Assembly: GCA_022496185.1 (NCBI GenBank)
Contig: WTXG01000041.1
Location: 167,556 to 231,555, forward strand
Direction of reading: 5' to 3'
Origin: Multifurca ochricompacta
Lineage: Eukaryota > Basidiomycota > Agaricomycetes > Russulales > Russulaceae
DNA length: 64,000 bases
Shown piece by piece: positions 21,480 through 32,400 of this stretch. How positions within the stretch are numbered: the stretch's first letter is position 1; every line of letters starts with the position of its first letter. The notes under the pieces were generated by a model that was not told the origin of the DNA, did no database searches, and worked only from the letters and a program-made list of their open reading frames with translations. The position numbers were made by a program, and so were the translations under genes.

Positions 21480-23070
21480 GGGCTACCAGTAATATCAATG
21501 GTATCAATCCCAGAACAAGCAATCCACCGCCGCTGCTCCAACTGGTGATATCGACATCTCCAGCAAAGGTTTTGGTTACACGCCATACAGTGCTGGGATC
21601 TCTACAGAGTACATATTTTTGCAGTTGTGATGCCACTGTACGATCGTAAGACCGTGTGAGTATGAAGGGAAGAGAAGGGTTCGATGTTGATGATTACACT
21701 GAGACAGACGAGTAGCCATGCAAGTCTGGTAGGCCGTTTGCTAAACTTGAAGGCTTGAGCCTGAATGACTGAGAGCTCGAATCGGTAATGCCGATAATGC
21801 AAATTACGTCGATGAGGCTAAAGATGTTGATAAAGCTGAATGTGTCGAATGCATCGAAAACTCATGAAACTTGGTAGACTGTTTGCTACCATCGAAGGCT
21901 GTGGCATGCAACAAGACGAAGACAAAGCTCTGGTATTTCTTTATATATGGCTTACTCTGACTTTCCTAAACTGGTAATATCGACACATGACCTCAATTTG
22001 TAATGATATTTGGCTAATTAGATCAGTATTACTGTCTGCATTCTTGCACCCTATGTTATGTCGAGCTATTTTATGGCTTCTAAACCTTTCCTCAACATTC
22101 AACCATCGAGAAGATTACAAGTTGCTAGAATGACCAGCTCTAGCAGAATTTGCTTGATGCCTAGAGCTAGTTTTCTTAGCTTTTCTAGATTCTCACTTTT
22201 TTATTTTTTTCTTACTTCAATTTTCACAACAAAAAAACAAAACAATTACAATGTCTATACTAAAAGAGATTGGCAAGGGTTTTTATACTCGCAGGGGTAT
22301 GAGCCAAGGGTATTGGCGGGTAAGGGTACAGGTAGACAATTTCAAACCCTCTGGAAACCCGTACCTGCCCGGCAGGTTGGCAAGTACAGGTATGCATTTG
22401 GGCCATCCTGGGTCATTGACAAGATCAACTGATAAAGATAAAACACACCTGCAGCCACAAGAGGAAAAGATGTCGTCTGCAGTATGCTACAGGGTGTCTT
22501 TCAATATGTTCTAGTGTTATCCTACAAAATGCCAAAGCAGATCAAGTGTGCGATGTAAAATAAAGTTGTTATCAGTGATGAGTATCCTGACACATCTGTT
22601 TTATCAACGCACGATCATTTCCACCGGTCTGGCACTATCTAAAATACACTATAGACTACTCTATACTATGCTATTATCTAATTATCAAATCGCTTTACTG
22701 AAACAAGGCCCACATGTATCTACCAGATGCATAGGACAGCGCCTACCATTGTATCGCATGGACCAGCATGGTCCGACCTCCTTCCTATTAAGGAAGGCGA
22801 CAGGGTGGTTTTCCATCGGGCCAGGCCGGTTATCCGAAATAAATGCACAGAAATGTGTAATTGTGTATCCAGGGACCAGGACAGTCGCGCTTGTATGAAA
22901 TCAAACTGGAATAATAAAATTATAAAGATGTATTTACTCTTCTGAGCATAAAACAATAATCCTTGAAGGATCTTGAGTAGCCACGGCAATAATCTTGTGT
23001 CCAAGTGAGATCTTGACACTTGTAAAATTTATCTCCTCGGGTGGGCCGGTTATCCGAAATGCGCAATGCA
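21480..23070. other. Non-coding repeat-rich stretch with MITE relic
   Basis: It begins with the block that also follows A and B in the tandem units (about 21490-21810), which is not consistently open in any frame. At about 22108-22200 is a relic of the fold-back family (AGAAGATTACAAGTTGCTAG, then AATGACCAGC). A 17-bp direct repeat, GGCCGGTTATCCGAAAT, occurs at 22824-22840 and 23044-23060. No gene is supported. Confidence 0.5.
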
Positions 23071-23078
23071 TATCAAAT

Positions 23079-23580
23079 TAGTGATGTTCCGGCCCGGCTT
23101 GGCCCAAAAGCCGCGGCTTTGGCTCGGCCTGAGGCGGCTCCGGCTTTCCTGAAGTCTGGGCCGAGCCAAAGCCGCCACAGACGGCTTGGCCCTGGCCCGG
23201 CTTGGCCCAAGCCGCGGCTTTTGGCAGAGAAAATTTTATGACATATAACTAGTAGTTATAGTTCAGCTAATCCAAATATGACTTAGTGTGTTACGTATTG
23301 CAAAGCTATATCGAAGAAAAAGTTTGAAATGCCGCGATAAACATGATCACGTGACCCAAATCAACCACTTTGTGATCAGATTTGTACTGATTTTGATGAT
23401 TGCTATTGCACTTGTATGTGCTGTTGAAAGCCGCGGCCTGAGCCGGCGGCTTTGGCTTTTAGCTTCTCTGAGCCGGGCCAAAGCCCTTGCTGGGCCGTCA
23501 TGACGGCCTGGCTTGGCCCGGCCCAAACAGGCCCGGCTTGGCCCGGCTTCCGGCTTTGAGCCGGGCCAGGCACATCACTA
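23079..23580. mobile_element. hAT-type MITE, 502 bp, GC-rich
   Basis: The left end is TAGTGATGTTCCGGCCCGGC and the right end is the imperfect inverse, reading TAGTGATGTGCCTGGCCCGG on the other strand. It is flanked by a perfect 8-bp direct repeat TATCAAAT at 23071-23078 and 23581-23588. An 8-bp target duplication and TA-G-type ends are features of the hAT superfamily. Both ends are packed with GGCCCGGCTTGGCCC-like subterminal repeats; the centre is AT-rich. No coding capacity. Confidence 0.85.
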
Positions 23581-23833
23581 TATCAAATCAAATACCCTGG
23601 GGTTACCCCTGCAACCACCTTGGCCCAAATTATCCATGGACTCAGATTTTTAATACCAAAAAACACGTCGAGTCCCTCTTGGGTCCTTCAAGACTTACAA
23701 GCAGCTTTCTGCCATACTTGTTGAGAAGACCTCTGGAGCCGGATCAAGGTCTAGCCGAGAAACAGAGGCAGATGATCCTTTGAGTTTGGTTTGTTTTTCA
23801 TTCTCCTACTCTTTGTCTGGACTCCCTCTGCAT

Positions 23834-25131
23834 TAGGGCTGCGCGCCGTACCCGTAGCTTACGGTATGACGGTGCCGTAGTACGGTGCCGTACCCGTACC
23901 GTACCAGCTCAAGTCAATCATCGAGACGGACGGTTATGGGTACGGAAAACGCCGTCCGAACCCGTCAAAAAACGGCCGTAGACGGCATTAGACGGCATGG
24001 ACGGCAGGGCTTTAATCTTGTCATTAAGCCACCAAAACTCCCCCACTATAGTATCTTTACCTATTTAGATAGCAGATAAGTGTTAGCTAAATATGGTAAA
24101 GATAAGAGATAAGATAAACTAACTAATACTCACTTCAGTTTATGTGGTCAAAACTGAAGTGAACATGTACAGAATAGTGACCTTTGATACTGCTCAGAGG
24201 GGCATGACAATAAGTAGAATAAATATAGTTATTTAAATGTGACAAGACAGAAGGAATGTGTTGTGCGTGCAATGTCTCTGAATCAATTATCTGACGCACT
24301 TTAGATTATCTTATCATAATCATAAGATCGAGTCCACCCAGGAGCCCGGCTGTCTCCGGTCCCAGTTGCAACCGGCCCATCTCAACAGCATATTATGGAT
24401 TATGGAGTAGAGTAGATTAGATTAGTGGATGGGGCACGATCTCCCTCCGTTGCCTGACAAGAAGCAGTTGCATCTTGCACACATGCAAGCTGATGCTGCA
24501 CTGGGTCGTTGAGCTATTTATTAGTCTATATATTTGATTTTTGCCTTATTGTAATTGAATTTTGGTCTGCCAGAGTCCAGTTGGAGGTATGCTCACATTA
24601 ACCACACTTGGCTTTAGGAGTTGCCTTATGCAAGCCCAAATATAGTTTTTGGGATGCCCCTTTTTGGGGCATGTTTTGGTATTGTTTCTCTGATGTCTCT
24701 TTTGTGATAATGTACCTATAATTACATTTATTGAGGGAATTCATGTTCCAGTATGCCCCGTTTACACTACTCACACTCACAGAAGCAAATGCAATGCTTG
24801 AAGTCCCTCTATGAGTTTCAGATTATGGCTGGTAAAGTAGATTGTTGGGTATTGTACTCATAAACTACATAAAAAGGTGTAGAATAGCCATAAGAATACA
24901 CCTATTCATTGCTTTATCATCTAAGCTTCTTGCTCATGCTACCCTGGTCAACTTTATTTTCTCTAGTAATACCGTCTACTACTGTATACTGTAAAACAGC
25001 CATACCATACCCGTACCGTACTGTCAGCGATCCAGTGAGTACCAAAAACGGAAGGTGTACGGGTCAGCCGTACCCGTCCTTCACCATCAAATAGACGGCC
25101 GTCACCGTCAAACGGACGGCGCGCAGCCCTA
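23834..25131. mobile_element. hAT-type non-autonomous element, 1298 bp
   Basis: It has a perfect 16-bp terminal inverted repeat, TAGGGCTGCGCGCCGT, at both ends and a perfect 8-bp direct repeat CTCTGCAT at 23826-23833 and 25132-25139. Subterminal regions carry many GTACCCGTAC/ACGGTACGG and GACGGC motifs, as is typical of hAT transposase binding zones. The interior is AT-rich and has no ORF resembling a transposase, so it needs a helper element. The intact ends suggest a fairly recent insertion. Confidence 0.88.
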
Positions 25132-25531
25132 CTCTGCATGCTTCTGCGTAACTTTTACTCTCATTACTACCCAATTTCTTTCCTTGGGAGGTTATTCTAA
25201 CAGAGTTCTATCTCCATACATATATTGTCAACTAGTAGTTACTGGTGTCCATAGCTAGTAGCTGCGCGACTTATCCTTTTTTTTTTTTTTTTTTTTTTTT
25301 GAACTCGAATTTATTGACGCGCTTACGGGACTCAGCCCAATCGCGCGGCTACATCAGGGTACAATGTAACTACTGTGTGGGTCGTACAGGAGATGCCGTA
25401 TCTACCAGGGACAGGCTAAGTGGGAAACTCTAAGAGAAAACCCGGGGAGAGAGTACGTGGAGTGGCCGTCCGAGAAAGAGACCAATCAGAGTAAGGAAAA
25501 CTTACAAAGTCCATAGCGAGAGGGTAGCCCC

Positions 25532-28500
25532 TCAAGGGGGCTCACGCGGGCGCCGTGCAGCAATGGGCTTGAAGAAAGCCCCCGACTTCTGGATAAACTC
25601 CAGGAGTTGTGTGACGCGGGTGCGATGATTGAAGATCTCCACCCAGGTGAGCTCATCGAAGAGTGAACCGCGGTCGATGTCGCATTCCGTCCGTGCTTGG
25701 GCGTGTAATGGACAGTCTAGGGCGACATGGTTGAAGGTCGCTGGGGTAACGCCGTCGCAATGGCAGAGACGATCCGCCTCCGGACGGGAAGAGAAAAACC
25801 GCTCGTGATATTCCGCAATGAAAGCATGGCCAGTGGCCAGCTGGAAGGCCGTGGATATCGTGTGGCGGGTGAACGGGTTATCCTTGCGTTTGGCGGTAGC
25901 CGCAGTCCAAAGAGGATGGTTGCCGCCGGTTGGGGGGCCACTGATGGAGATCGAGTACGCACGGTGCGTCGAGTCTGCGTCCGTGGCTCGAGAGCGGAGC
26001 CATTCGTCGCGCCAGTTGTCGTAGGCGCGTAGACGAGAGAGGGCCCGCCACTGGAGGGGAGAAGGGGGGTCATCCACGTCCCTGAGGGGGTGGAGTCGGC
26101 GTGCACGGTCCGCTGCCTTGGGAGCTGCGGAGGAGGCGCGGTAGCGTGGAGAGGGGGGACACCACATGAAGGTGACGTCCGTGAGGGGGTGATCTGCAAG
26201 CAATTGAGCGAGGGCACGATGGCAGGAGATAAAGTCACCGGTGAAGCGGCGGGGTTCGCGTGTGCGCAAACCCGCCAAAGCTGAACTGGATGAACAGGTG
26301 ATAATGAGGCGGGGGGCCAGTGTGCGGCCATGATAGAACGACTGGAGCCATTGGACGGTGCGGCTGAGAGCAAACAAGTCAAGGTCGGACTTGATGCCCC
26401 CAGTGCCGCGGACCCAGTGGTTCGTCGTTTCACCTGAGTCATCCATGAGGACGGCGGCGGCGGCGCCAACGAGGCGGCCATCGACTCGTTTGGCTCGGGA
26501 GAGGGCGGAGGAAGCGTGGCAAAGAAAGACTTCAGCGCGAGGCAGGGCGATCAGTGCAGTGACTTCATCGAGACGTACTTTGGGGGGGCAGGTTCCAACG
26601 AAATGTAGGAACGTGCCCCAGGAAGGTAATTCCCATGGTGCAAAGGCCAGTACGTCAGGCGAGCCCGCCAGCGGCGGAACCCGAGCCGCGAGGGCTTGCA
26701 GAGGGGAGGGGCGGCGAGGCGCAGGAGGGGGGTTAAGGGTCGCGGTGCGACGGCGACGTGGGTGGAGGAGGTCTTCGTCCAGAGTGCCGCGGAGGCGCTG
26801 GATGGGCTGGGAGGGAGCAGGGAGAGAGGCATACCTGAGTGCCGTAGTGTCCGCCAGCTTCTCAACAAAATGCTTCATTGGGAGAACTCTAACGAGTTCA
26901 TGTAGGGGGGCCCGCGGGGCTGTGTGAAACGAGCCAGTGATCTTGTGGACCACCGCGTTCGAGACCAATTGAAGGCGTTTGATAAGAGCCGGGGCCTGTC
27001 GGGTGTGGACCCACAGCTGGGAGCCATACGTCAGAACCGGGAGGCAAACAGCGTTAAGGACCAGTCTCCAGTTCTTGGTGGAGAGGCCCCGCTCGGAGTT
27101 GCCCAGCATTTGGAGGGCGCGAATGGAAGCGCGTGCACGGCGGCACATGATATCTACATGCGGGCGCCAGGACAAAGAAGGAGTAAAAAAGAAACCCAGA
27201 TATCGCACCTGGGCCCCCGCTTTGACAATAAAGTCAGGCGCGTCGTGGCAGGGGAGGGAGATTGAGCGCGGGGGAAGGTTCCGCGTGCGCGCGCAGGAGA
27301 AGAAGAGGGCCTCGGTCTTCGCCGGGTCAGCAGACATGCCAGCGCGGAGGAGCCAGTCCATGACAAGGGAGTAGTGGTGTCGCAGGGAAGCGACAACTTC
27401 GTCCCAGGTAGGAGCCCAAGCGAAAAGGAGGCCGTCGTCGACATACATCGAGAGGCGGCAGCCAGTCCAAGAGGACGCCAGGTGGAGAAGAGGGGCGGCA
27501 TAGAGTGTAGCCAAGACCGGGGAAATCGGAGAACCCTGGGGGGTGCCAATCGTCGTTACGTGGGGGGGCCCCGTCTGACCGTTGAAGGACAAGCAGGCTG
27601 AGCGCCCAGTGAGGAAACTGTAGACCCAAGCGGAGATCTGGGGAGGATAGCCTAGCCGAGCGAGAACCGCGGAGCATCTGGAGGGGTGGACGTGATCGAA
27701 GAAGCCCGACACGTCAAAGAGGACCATGCCGCAGACCATGCCCGAGGCCTGGACGCGAGTGATGTCATGGACCAACGAGAGAGCCGAGTCCAGGCAGCAC
27801 GAGTTAGATCGTGCGCCAAACTGTGTGGACGGCAGCGTGCCGTATCGATCAATGTCAGACGTAAGGCGCTTCGCGAGCGCCTTGTCTAGCAGTTTACCCA
27901 TTGTTTCCAGAAGGGAGATGGGCCGGTGAGCTTTGGCTAGGCTATAGTCCGGACGGGCGGGCTTAGGGAGAACAACCGTGAGTGCACGTTTCCAGGCAGG
28001 AGGGACGTGGCCAAGCGCGACAGAGCCGTTGAAGAGCGCCGTGACATGGTCATCTATGATGGGCCAAGCCCATTTGAGTATGCGCCAGTTGAGCTTGGAG
28101 AACCCAGGAGCAGACTTGGAGGAGGTGCGGCGGAGGAGGTCGGCTATCTCATCCGGTGTGAAGGGTACCCAGTCCCGGACAGGGAATTGGGGTGGGTCGT
28201 CCTCGAAAGTTGGAGGGACGGGCGTAGACTCAGAGCCGAAAAATTGAGCGACAAAGACATCCTCAATGGCAGGTCTGTCCCAAAGGAGCGGACCCCCAGG
28301 GCGGCGGATGGCAGGGACAATCGAGATGCGACGGCCATGGCGCCAGGCAGCGACATCCCAGACGTCTTGGGTGGCTATGGCATTGTTAGTCCAGGCAAAT
28401 TTGGCGGCCCGGATTTCACGGCGCAGGGTGAGGGCCGCAGCAGCTTTAGTGGCAGGATCACGACGAGAACGGCATAAGGCGGTGACAGCCTGGGAACAGG

Positions 28501-29491
28501 CAGGGTTCCACCATTTGGCGCGTTTGGCGCGAGGCGTAGAAGAAACAGCCAAGTGGATGTCCGAGACCGTGAGAATGACGTCCATCAGTTGTTCCGCGAA
28601 AGTATCCACAGCGTCTGCCGTGTCCAGAGGGGGGATGGCAGGGAGGGACAACTCAAGGTGATCCCGCCAAGCGATGAGGGTGTCATCCGAGACTTTAGAC
28701 ACGTAGGACTTGACCGCAGGAGCCGGTCCAAGCGAGAGGAGGGAGTGCTGCCACGAGAAACGAAGGCCAGCATGATCGGAGCCTAGACTAGCCGACCAGT
28801 CAATCGACACCGGCGATAAGGAGCCCCCAAGGCGGAGCGTGTGTGAAGCCCAGACCAAGTCAAGAACGTTGCCATCATGGTTGGACGCGCGGCGGGTTAT
28901 GACACCCGGCGAGGAGACCAGAGCCAACCCCTGATCAGAGGCCCAGTCGAGAAAGGCTGAGGCATGAGAGGAGGTGGGGGTAGAGGAGCCAGGTAGGGCC
29001 CATTCTGGGTGGTGGAGATTGAAGTCTCCGGCAAGTAAAGTCGGCGTATCATCCAGGGTCAGCGCAAGGAGTGCGCGGAGGGCAGACGGGTCGCGGACAT
29101 CGTTGTAGAAGGAGATAATGCGGAGCGTCTGATCTCCGATCCGCAGGTCGCCAACCAAAATACACGGGTGTGCACAGAGGTCATGCCGAGTCTCGAACTG
29201 GGCAGGGAAAAGAGTGTTAGAGCAAGACGGAAGGAAACGTCTCACATAAACGAGTGTCTTCGCACGGCTTGCGGCCGGTAAGGAAGGGTAAAAGAAAATC
29301 CAGCCAGGGTGGGCTGGAGCACCGAGGGTGTCCTGACCGTCGGGGAGTGTGTCGGAACGCGAGACGCCGATTCGGCCAAACCAGGGCTCGTGAACCAAGA
29401 GAATGTGATCCTGCTTGTTAGTATTCAGCACAGTGTGCAGGTTGACGTTACTGTGCTGGATGTTGAGGCTCAGGATGGAGCACTCAGACAT
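25532..29491 (-). CDS. LINE ORF2: AP endonuclease and reverse transcriptase
   Basis: 1319 aa, one exon. Residues about 1-240 form an AP-type endonuclease: LSLNIQHSN, HEPWF, LAGDFNLHHPEW, GNVLDLVW and SDHAGLRFSW carry the catalytic Asn, Glu, Asp and His. Residues about 440-720 are the reverse transcriptase, with HRPISLLETMGKLLDKALAK, FGARSNSCCLDSAL, FDVSGFFDHV, GTPQGSPISPVLA and the catalytic MYVDDGLLF. The region at about 960-1200 (HASSALSRAK, AAAVLMDDSGET, LFALSRTVQWLQ) looks like a degenerate RNase H-like domain without the full catalytic set. Near the C-terminus a CHCDGVTPATFNHVALDCPL stretch gives a likely zinc-binding motif. The ATG overlaps the ORF1 stop by 8 nt. The product would nick target DNA and copy the element RNA into it. 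Confidence 0.93.
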   Translation of the reverse strand: MSECSILSLNIQHSNVNLHTVLNTNKQDHILLVHEPWFGRIGVSRSDTLPDGQDTLGAPAHPGWIFFYPSLPAASRAKTLVYVRRFLPSCSNTLFPAQFETRHDLCAHPCILVGDLRIGDQTLRIISFYNDVRDPSALRALLALTLDDTPTLLAGDFNLHHPEWALPGSSTPTSSHASAFLDWASDQGLALVSSPGVITRRASNHDGNVLDLVWASHTLRLGGSLSPVSIDWSASLGSDHAGLRFSWQHSLLSLGPAPAVKSYVSKVSDDTLIAWRDHLELSLPAIPPLDTADAVDTFAEQLMDVILTVSDIHLAVSSTPRAKRAKWWNPACSQAVTALCRSRRDPATKAAAALTLRREIRAAKFAWTNNAIATQDVWDVAAWRHGRRISIVPAIRRPGGPLLWDRPAIEDVFVAQFFGSESTPVPPTFEDDPPQFPVRDWVPFTPDEIADLLRRTSSKSAPGFSKLNWRILKWAWPIIDDHVTALFNGSVALGHVPPAWKRALTVVLPKPARPDYSLAKAHRPISLLETMGKLLDKALAKRLTSDIDRYGTLPSTQFGARSNSCCLDSALSLVHDITRVQASGMVCGMVLFDVSGFFDHVHPSRCSAVLARLGYPPQISAWVYSFLTGRSACLSFNGQTGPPHVTTIGTPQGSPISPVLATLYAAPLLHLASSWTGCRLSMYVDDGLLFAWAPTWDEVVASLRHHYSLVMDWLLRAGMSADPAKTEALFFSCARTRNLPPRSISLPCHDAPDFIVKAGAQVRYLGFFFTPSLSWRPHVDIMCRRARASIRALQMLGNSERGLSTKNWRLVLNAVCLPVLTYGSQLWVHTRQAPALIKRLQLVSNAVVHKITGSFHTAPRAPLHELVRVLPMKHFVEKLADTTALRYASLPAPSQPIQRLRGTLDEDLLHPRRRRTATLNPPPAPRRPSPLQALAARVPPLAGSPDVLAFAPWELPSWGTFLHFVGTCPPKVRLDEVTALIALPRAEVFLCHASSALSRAKRVDGRLVGAAAAVLMDDSGETTNHWVRGTGGIKSDLDLFALSRTVQWLQSFYHGRTLAPRLIITCSSSSALAGLRTREPRRFTGDFISCHRALAQLLADHPLTDVTFMWCPPSPRYRASSAAPKAADRARRLHPLRDVDDPPSPLQWRALSRLRAYDNWRDEWLRSRATDADSTHRAYSISISGPPTGGNHPLWTAATAKRKDNPFTRHTISTAFQLATGHAFIAEYHERFFSSRPEADRLCHCDGVTPATFNHVALDCPLHAQARTECDIDRGSLFDELTWVEIFNHRTRVTQLLEFIQKSGAFFKPIAARRPREPP

Positions 29492-32400
29492 TAAGGTTGA
29501 ACGGATCGAGGGAGGGTGACGGAGCTGTGCCTACAGGAATGAGCTTCCTGAGGGCAAGCAGCTTGTCAATGAGCTCCTCTCGATCAGGAGCGTCGGGGAG
29601 GAGGCGCATCGAGACGCGCGAGCCTTCGCCATTGCCACCAATGAGGCGGTCGAAGAAATACAACTCGACGGCCGCCTCGCGAGGCCGCGAGGAGTCGAGC
29701 AGGAAGCGGACGTGCTGCATCCCTCGCTCCGTGAGGGCTTCGCCATCGAACAGGGTTCCAGCGATACCCCCTCGGGAGCGGCGGGAGGGGGCCGTGGAGG
29801 AGACGATCGCTAGTGATCGGTCTCGGGGAGTGGGTTCGGGAGCCGGGGCTGGAGAAGGCACAACAGCGGACGACGCCGGGGTAGGAGTGAAATTAGAGAT
29901 AGAAGACGTACTTGGGGCCTCCTGAACAGGAGGCCGAGTAGTCTTCTTCGACGTGGTCATCCGCGCATCGGGGCGGGCTACCAGAGGCTTTGCGGGGGCC
30001 TCACTTCGGTTCTTGCGGGCGATAGTCGTGAAACCATCGGGCGCGGGTGCTGAGGCAGAAGCAGCAGGGGAGGGCGTTGCACCCAAAACCGGGGCGGGAG
30101 CCGCAGACGGTCCTGTCCAGTTATCAGGTGTGTCAGCAAGCGTTGGAGCAGAGAAAGGGCCCCGCTTAGGGCATTTTGCCGATCTGGCGTGGTGACCGGT
30201 CTGGCCGCAGAGGAGGCACTTGAACGTGCAGTCACACTGTCCGGCTATTTTGTGAGGCCCGAGGCACATGAGGTTGTGTTCGGCGAATGGGTGGGCGCCG
30301 CCGCACTTGTAGCACAGCGGTTTGTTGAGCGGTTGCTGGCAGACCCGGCGACCGTTGGAGCGTTTGACCTGCTGAGTGCGATGCCCCAGCTTGTGGCATC
30401 GGCCACATTGTACAAGAGTGGGCGCAGGACCGGCATGGACCAGCCGGGCTAAGCGACTGAACATGTAGACCGGCGTGCGGAGGAGACGGGCGACGTCGGC
30501 AGGGGCTAGCCCATGGAGGGCGAAGACCACGGTGGCTCGCGCCGACCTTATGTTGGTCGGGTCCTGTTGCCAGCGTGGAGGAGAGGGGAAGAGAGAATGG
30601 GTGAACTGGCCGTTACGGCGCAGTTCGGTTTGGAGGGTGGCCGGGTCGAAGATCACTCCGTCACCTGCAGAGACGTATACGTCCCGGAGTTGGAACCACT
30701 CCCATCCTCTGGTGGGGACGAGATGGCCGCCGGGGAAAGGCTTCATAAGGGAAGGCTTGTAGGGGAGGATAGACTGGAGTGAGTGAACCCCAGCGAAAGT
30801 GAAAATGAAGTTACCCTCTGAGCGGCCGACGCCCACTGACCAGCGGCCTGAAAGGATGTGGGGCGCGGAGGGGAATTGGCGAAGGAGGGCCTGTCGAGCC
30901 TCCAGAAGCAGTTGAGGTGGCGGGGCGAGACCGCGAGAGAGTTGGCCCGCCGGGAGTGGGGGTAAGATGACCGACACTTCCGTCGTGTGCTCCTGAGCTG
31001 GGGCACGGGTCAGTGCGGTAGCGGCGGCTTTGGGCGCCGCGCGGGGGTTGGGGCCACCCTGCATGGTGCGGCCCTGGGCCTTCGTCGCTGCTTGCGCAAA
31101 CGAGACGGCCTTCAGTTGTTGTGCCATCGTGGTAGGTCCAACAATGCGGAAATTGTCGGTCGGTGTAGACCCGAGCGGGGCCGTGCCAGGGGCAGGGGCG
31201 GGCGCGGGGTTCGTCGACGATCGTGGAGGAGGGGCCTGTGCAGCAGCGCGGCTAGGGCGCGCGGCAGATCGAGGGGCGTTAGGGAGAGGCGGTCCTGTGA
31301 CACCGCGTTCTAGTTTGTCGATGCGCTCGAGGACGAGCGCCAGGGTGGCCGCGATGCGGTCCAGTGGGTCAGTGGGCAGAGGTGCAGGGGGAGCGGGGTC
31401 AGCCGGGGCCTCGGTCAAATAGGATAAAGAAGGGGACGTAGCAGGAGGGCCCTCATCAGGGCCCAGCATTTCCTCTTCGACAGCGTGTATAGACGCAGCT
31501 GTGCCGTGGTAGGCCGCGTCGAAGCCCGATGGACCCACCGGGTGAAGGTAGGTGTCCAAGGGCTGTGAGTGAACGGGCGGAGAAACCACCATGGGCGCCG
31601 TCTGTGTCTCCGGTACGACGTCCTCCGACGAACGAGAGGACGCGCGGGAGGCCGGGCGGGAGGGGTAGGGATCCGCACGCGATCTGGACCGCGTGGGGGT
31701 TTGTGGGGACTCCCTTCGAGCAGGCTTGGACTTGTGGGCCTTCTTCTTCGAGGAGCGCGGGGTACGTTCGAGATCGGCAAGTGGCGTGATGTTGAGTAAG
31801 TCGATTTCAGCCTGGGCGCGAGCGTGACGTTCGGCTGAGTACTGGAGACGAAAGGCCGCGACCTCCTGAGAGACCTCGGCGTGCATGACAGCTTCGAGTT
31901 CCGATTGGACACGGATGCGGGTTTGTTCCCGGGCGGCATAGACCTCGGCGGCTACCTCAGTCTCTAGTTGCTGGCGGAATTGGAGGCGGAGCTCCGAGAG
32001 GAATTCAGGCGTGGCCACCTGTGTAAACCATTCAGCGCGAAGATTAGCGCGAAGGGACTCATCGACTTGGGCACTCAGTGCCTCAATGTGTGTTTGGGCC
32101 TGGGACTGGCGGCCGTTGAGGATGTGGTGTAGTTGGGCCACCATGGCCTGGATGTGGGCGAGCGGAGTTTGAGGAACGTCCGCGGTTCGCGGGAGTGAGA
32201 CCGCATCAATGAAGTCACCACCCTCGTGGTAGTCCAGCATGGATGTGGCAGAAGGGGAACGTAAAAGACCCCGCGTGATCGCGGCCAACGTGTTGCGGAG
32301 CAGCCTGCCCCAGGAAACTGGCTCAAGGCCAGAGTGGTAAGAGAGCTCACCTGTGCGCTGGATACCAGCGTCCAAGAGGGCCGTGGTGATACTGTTGGAG

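Noticed and set aside
22256..22514. 87-codon ORF (+)
   Set aside because: Lies in repeat-rich DNA with no motif and no plausible exons up- or downstream.
25727..28786. Plus-strand ORFs of up to 189 codons opposite LINE ORF2
   Set aside because: They are mirror frames caused by high G+C in a real 1319-codon gene and contain no motifs.
29497..31422. Plus-strand ORFs opposite LINE ORF1
   Set aside because: Low-complexity Gly/Arg/Ala frames opposite a real coding region.
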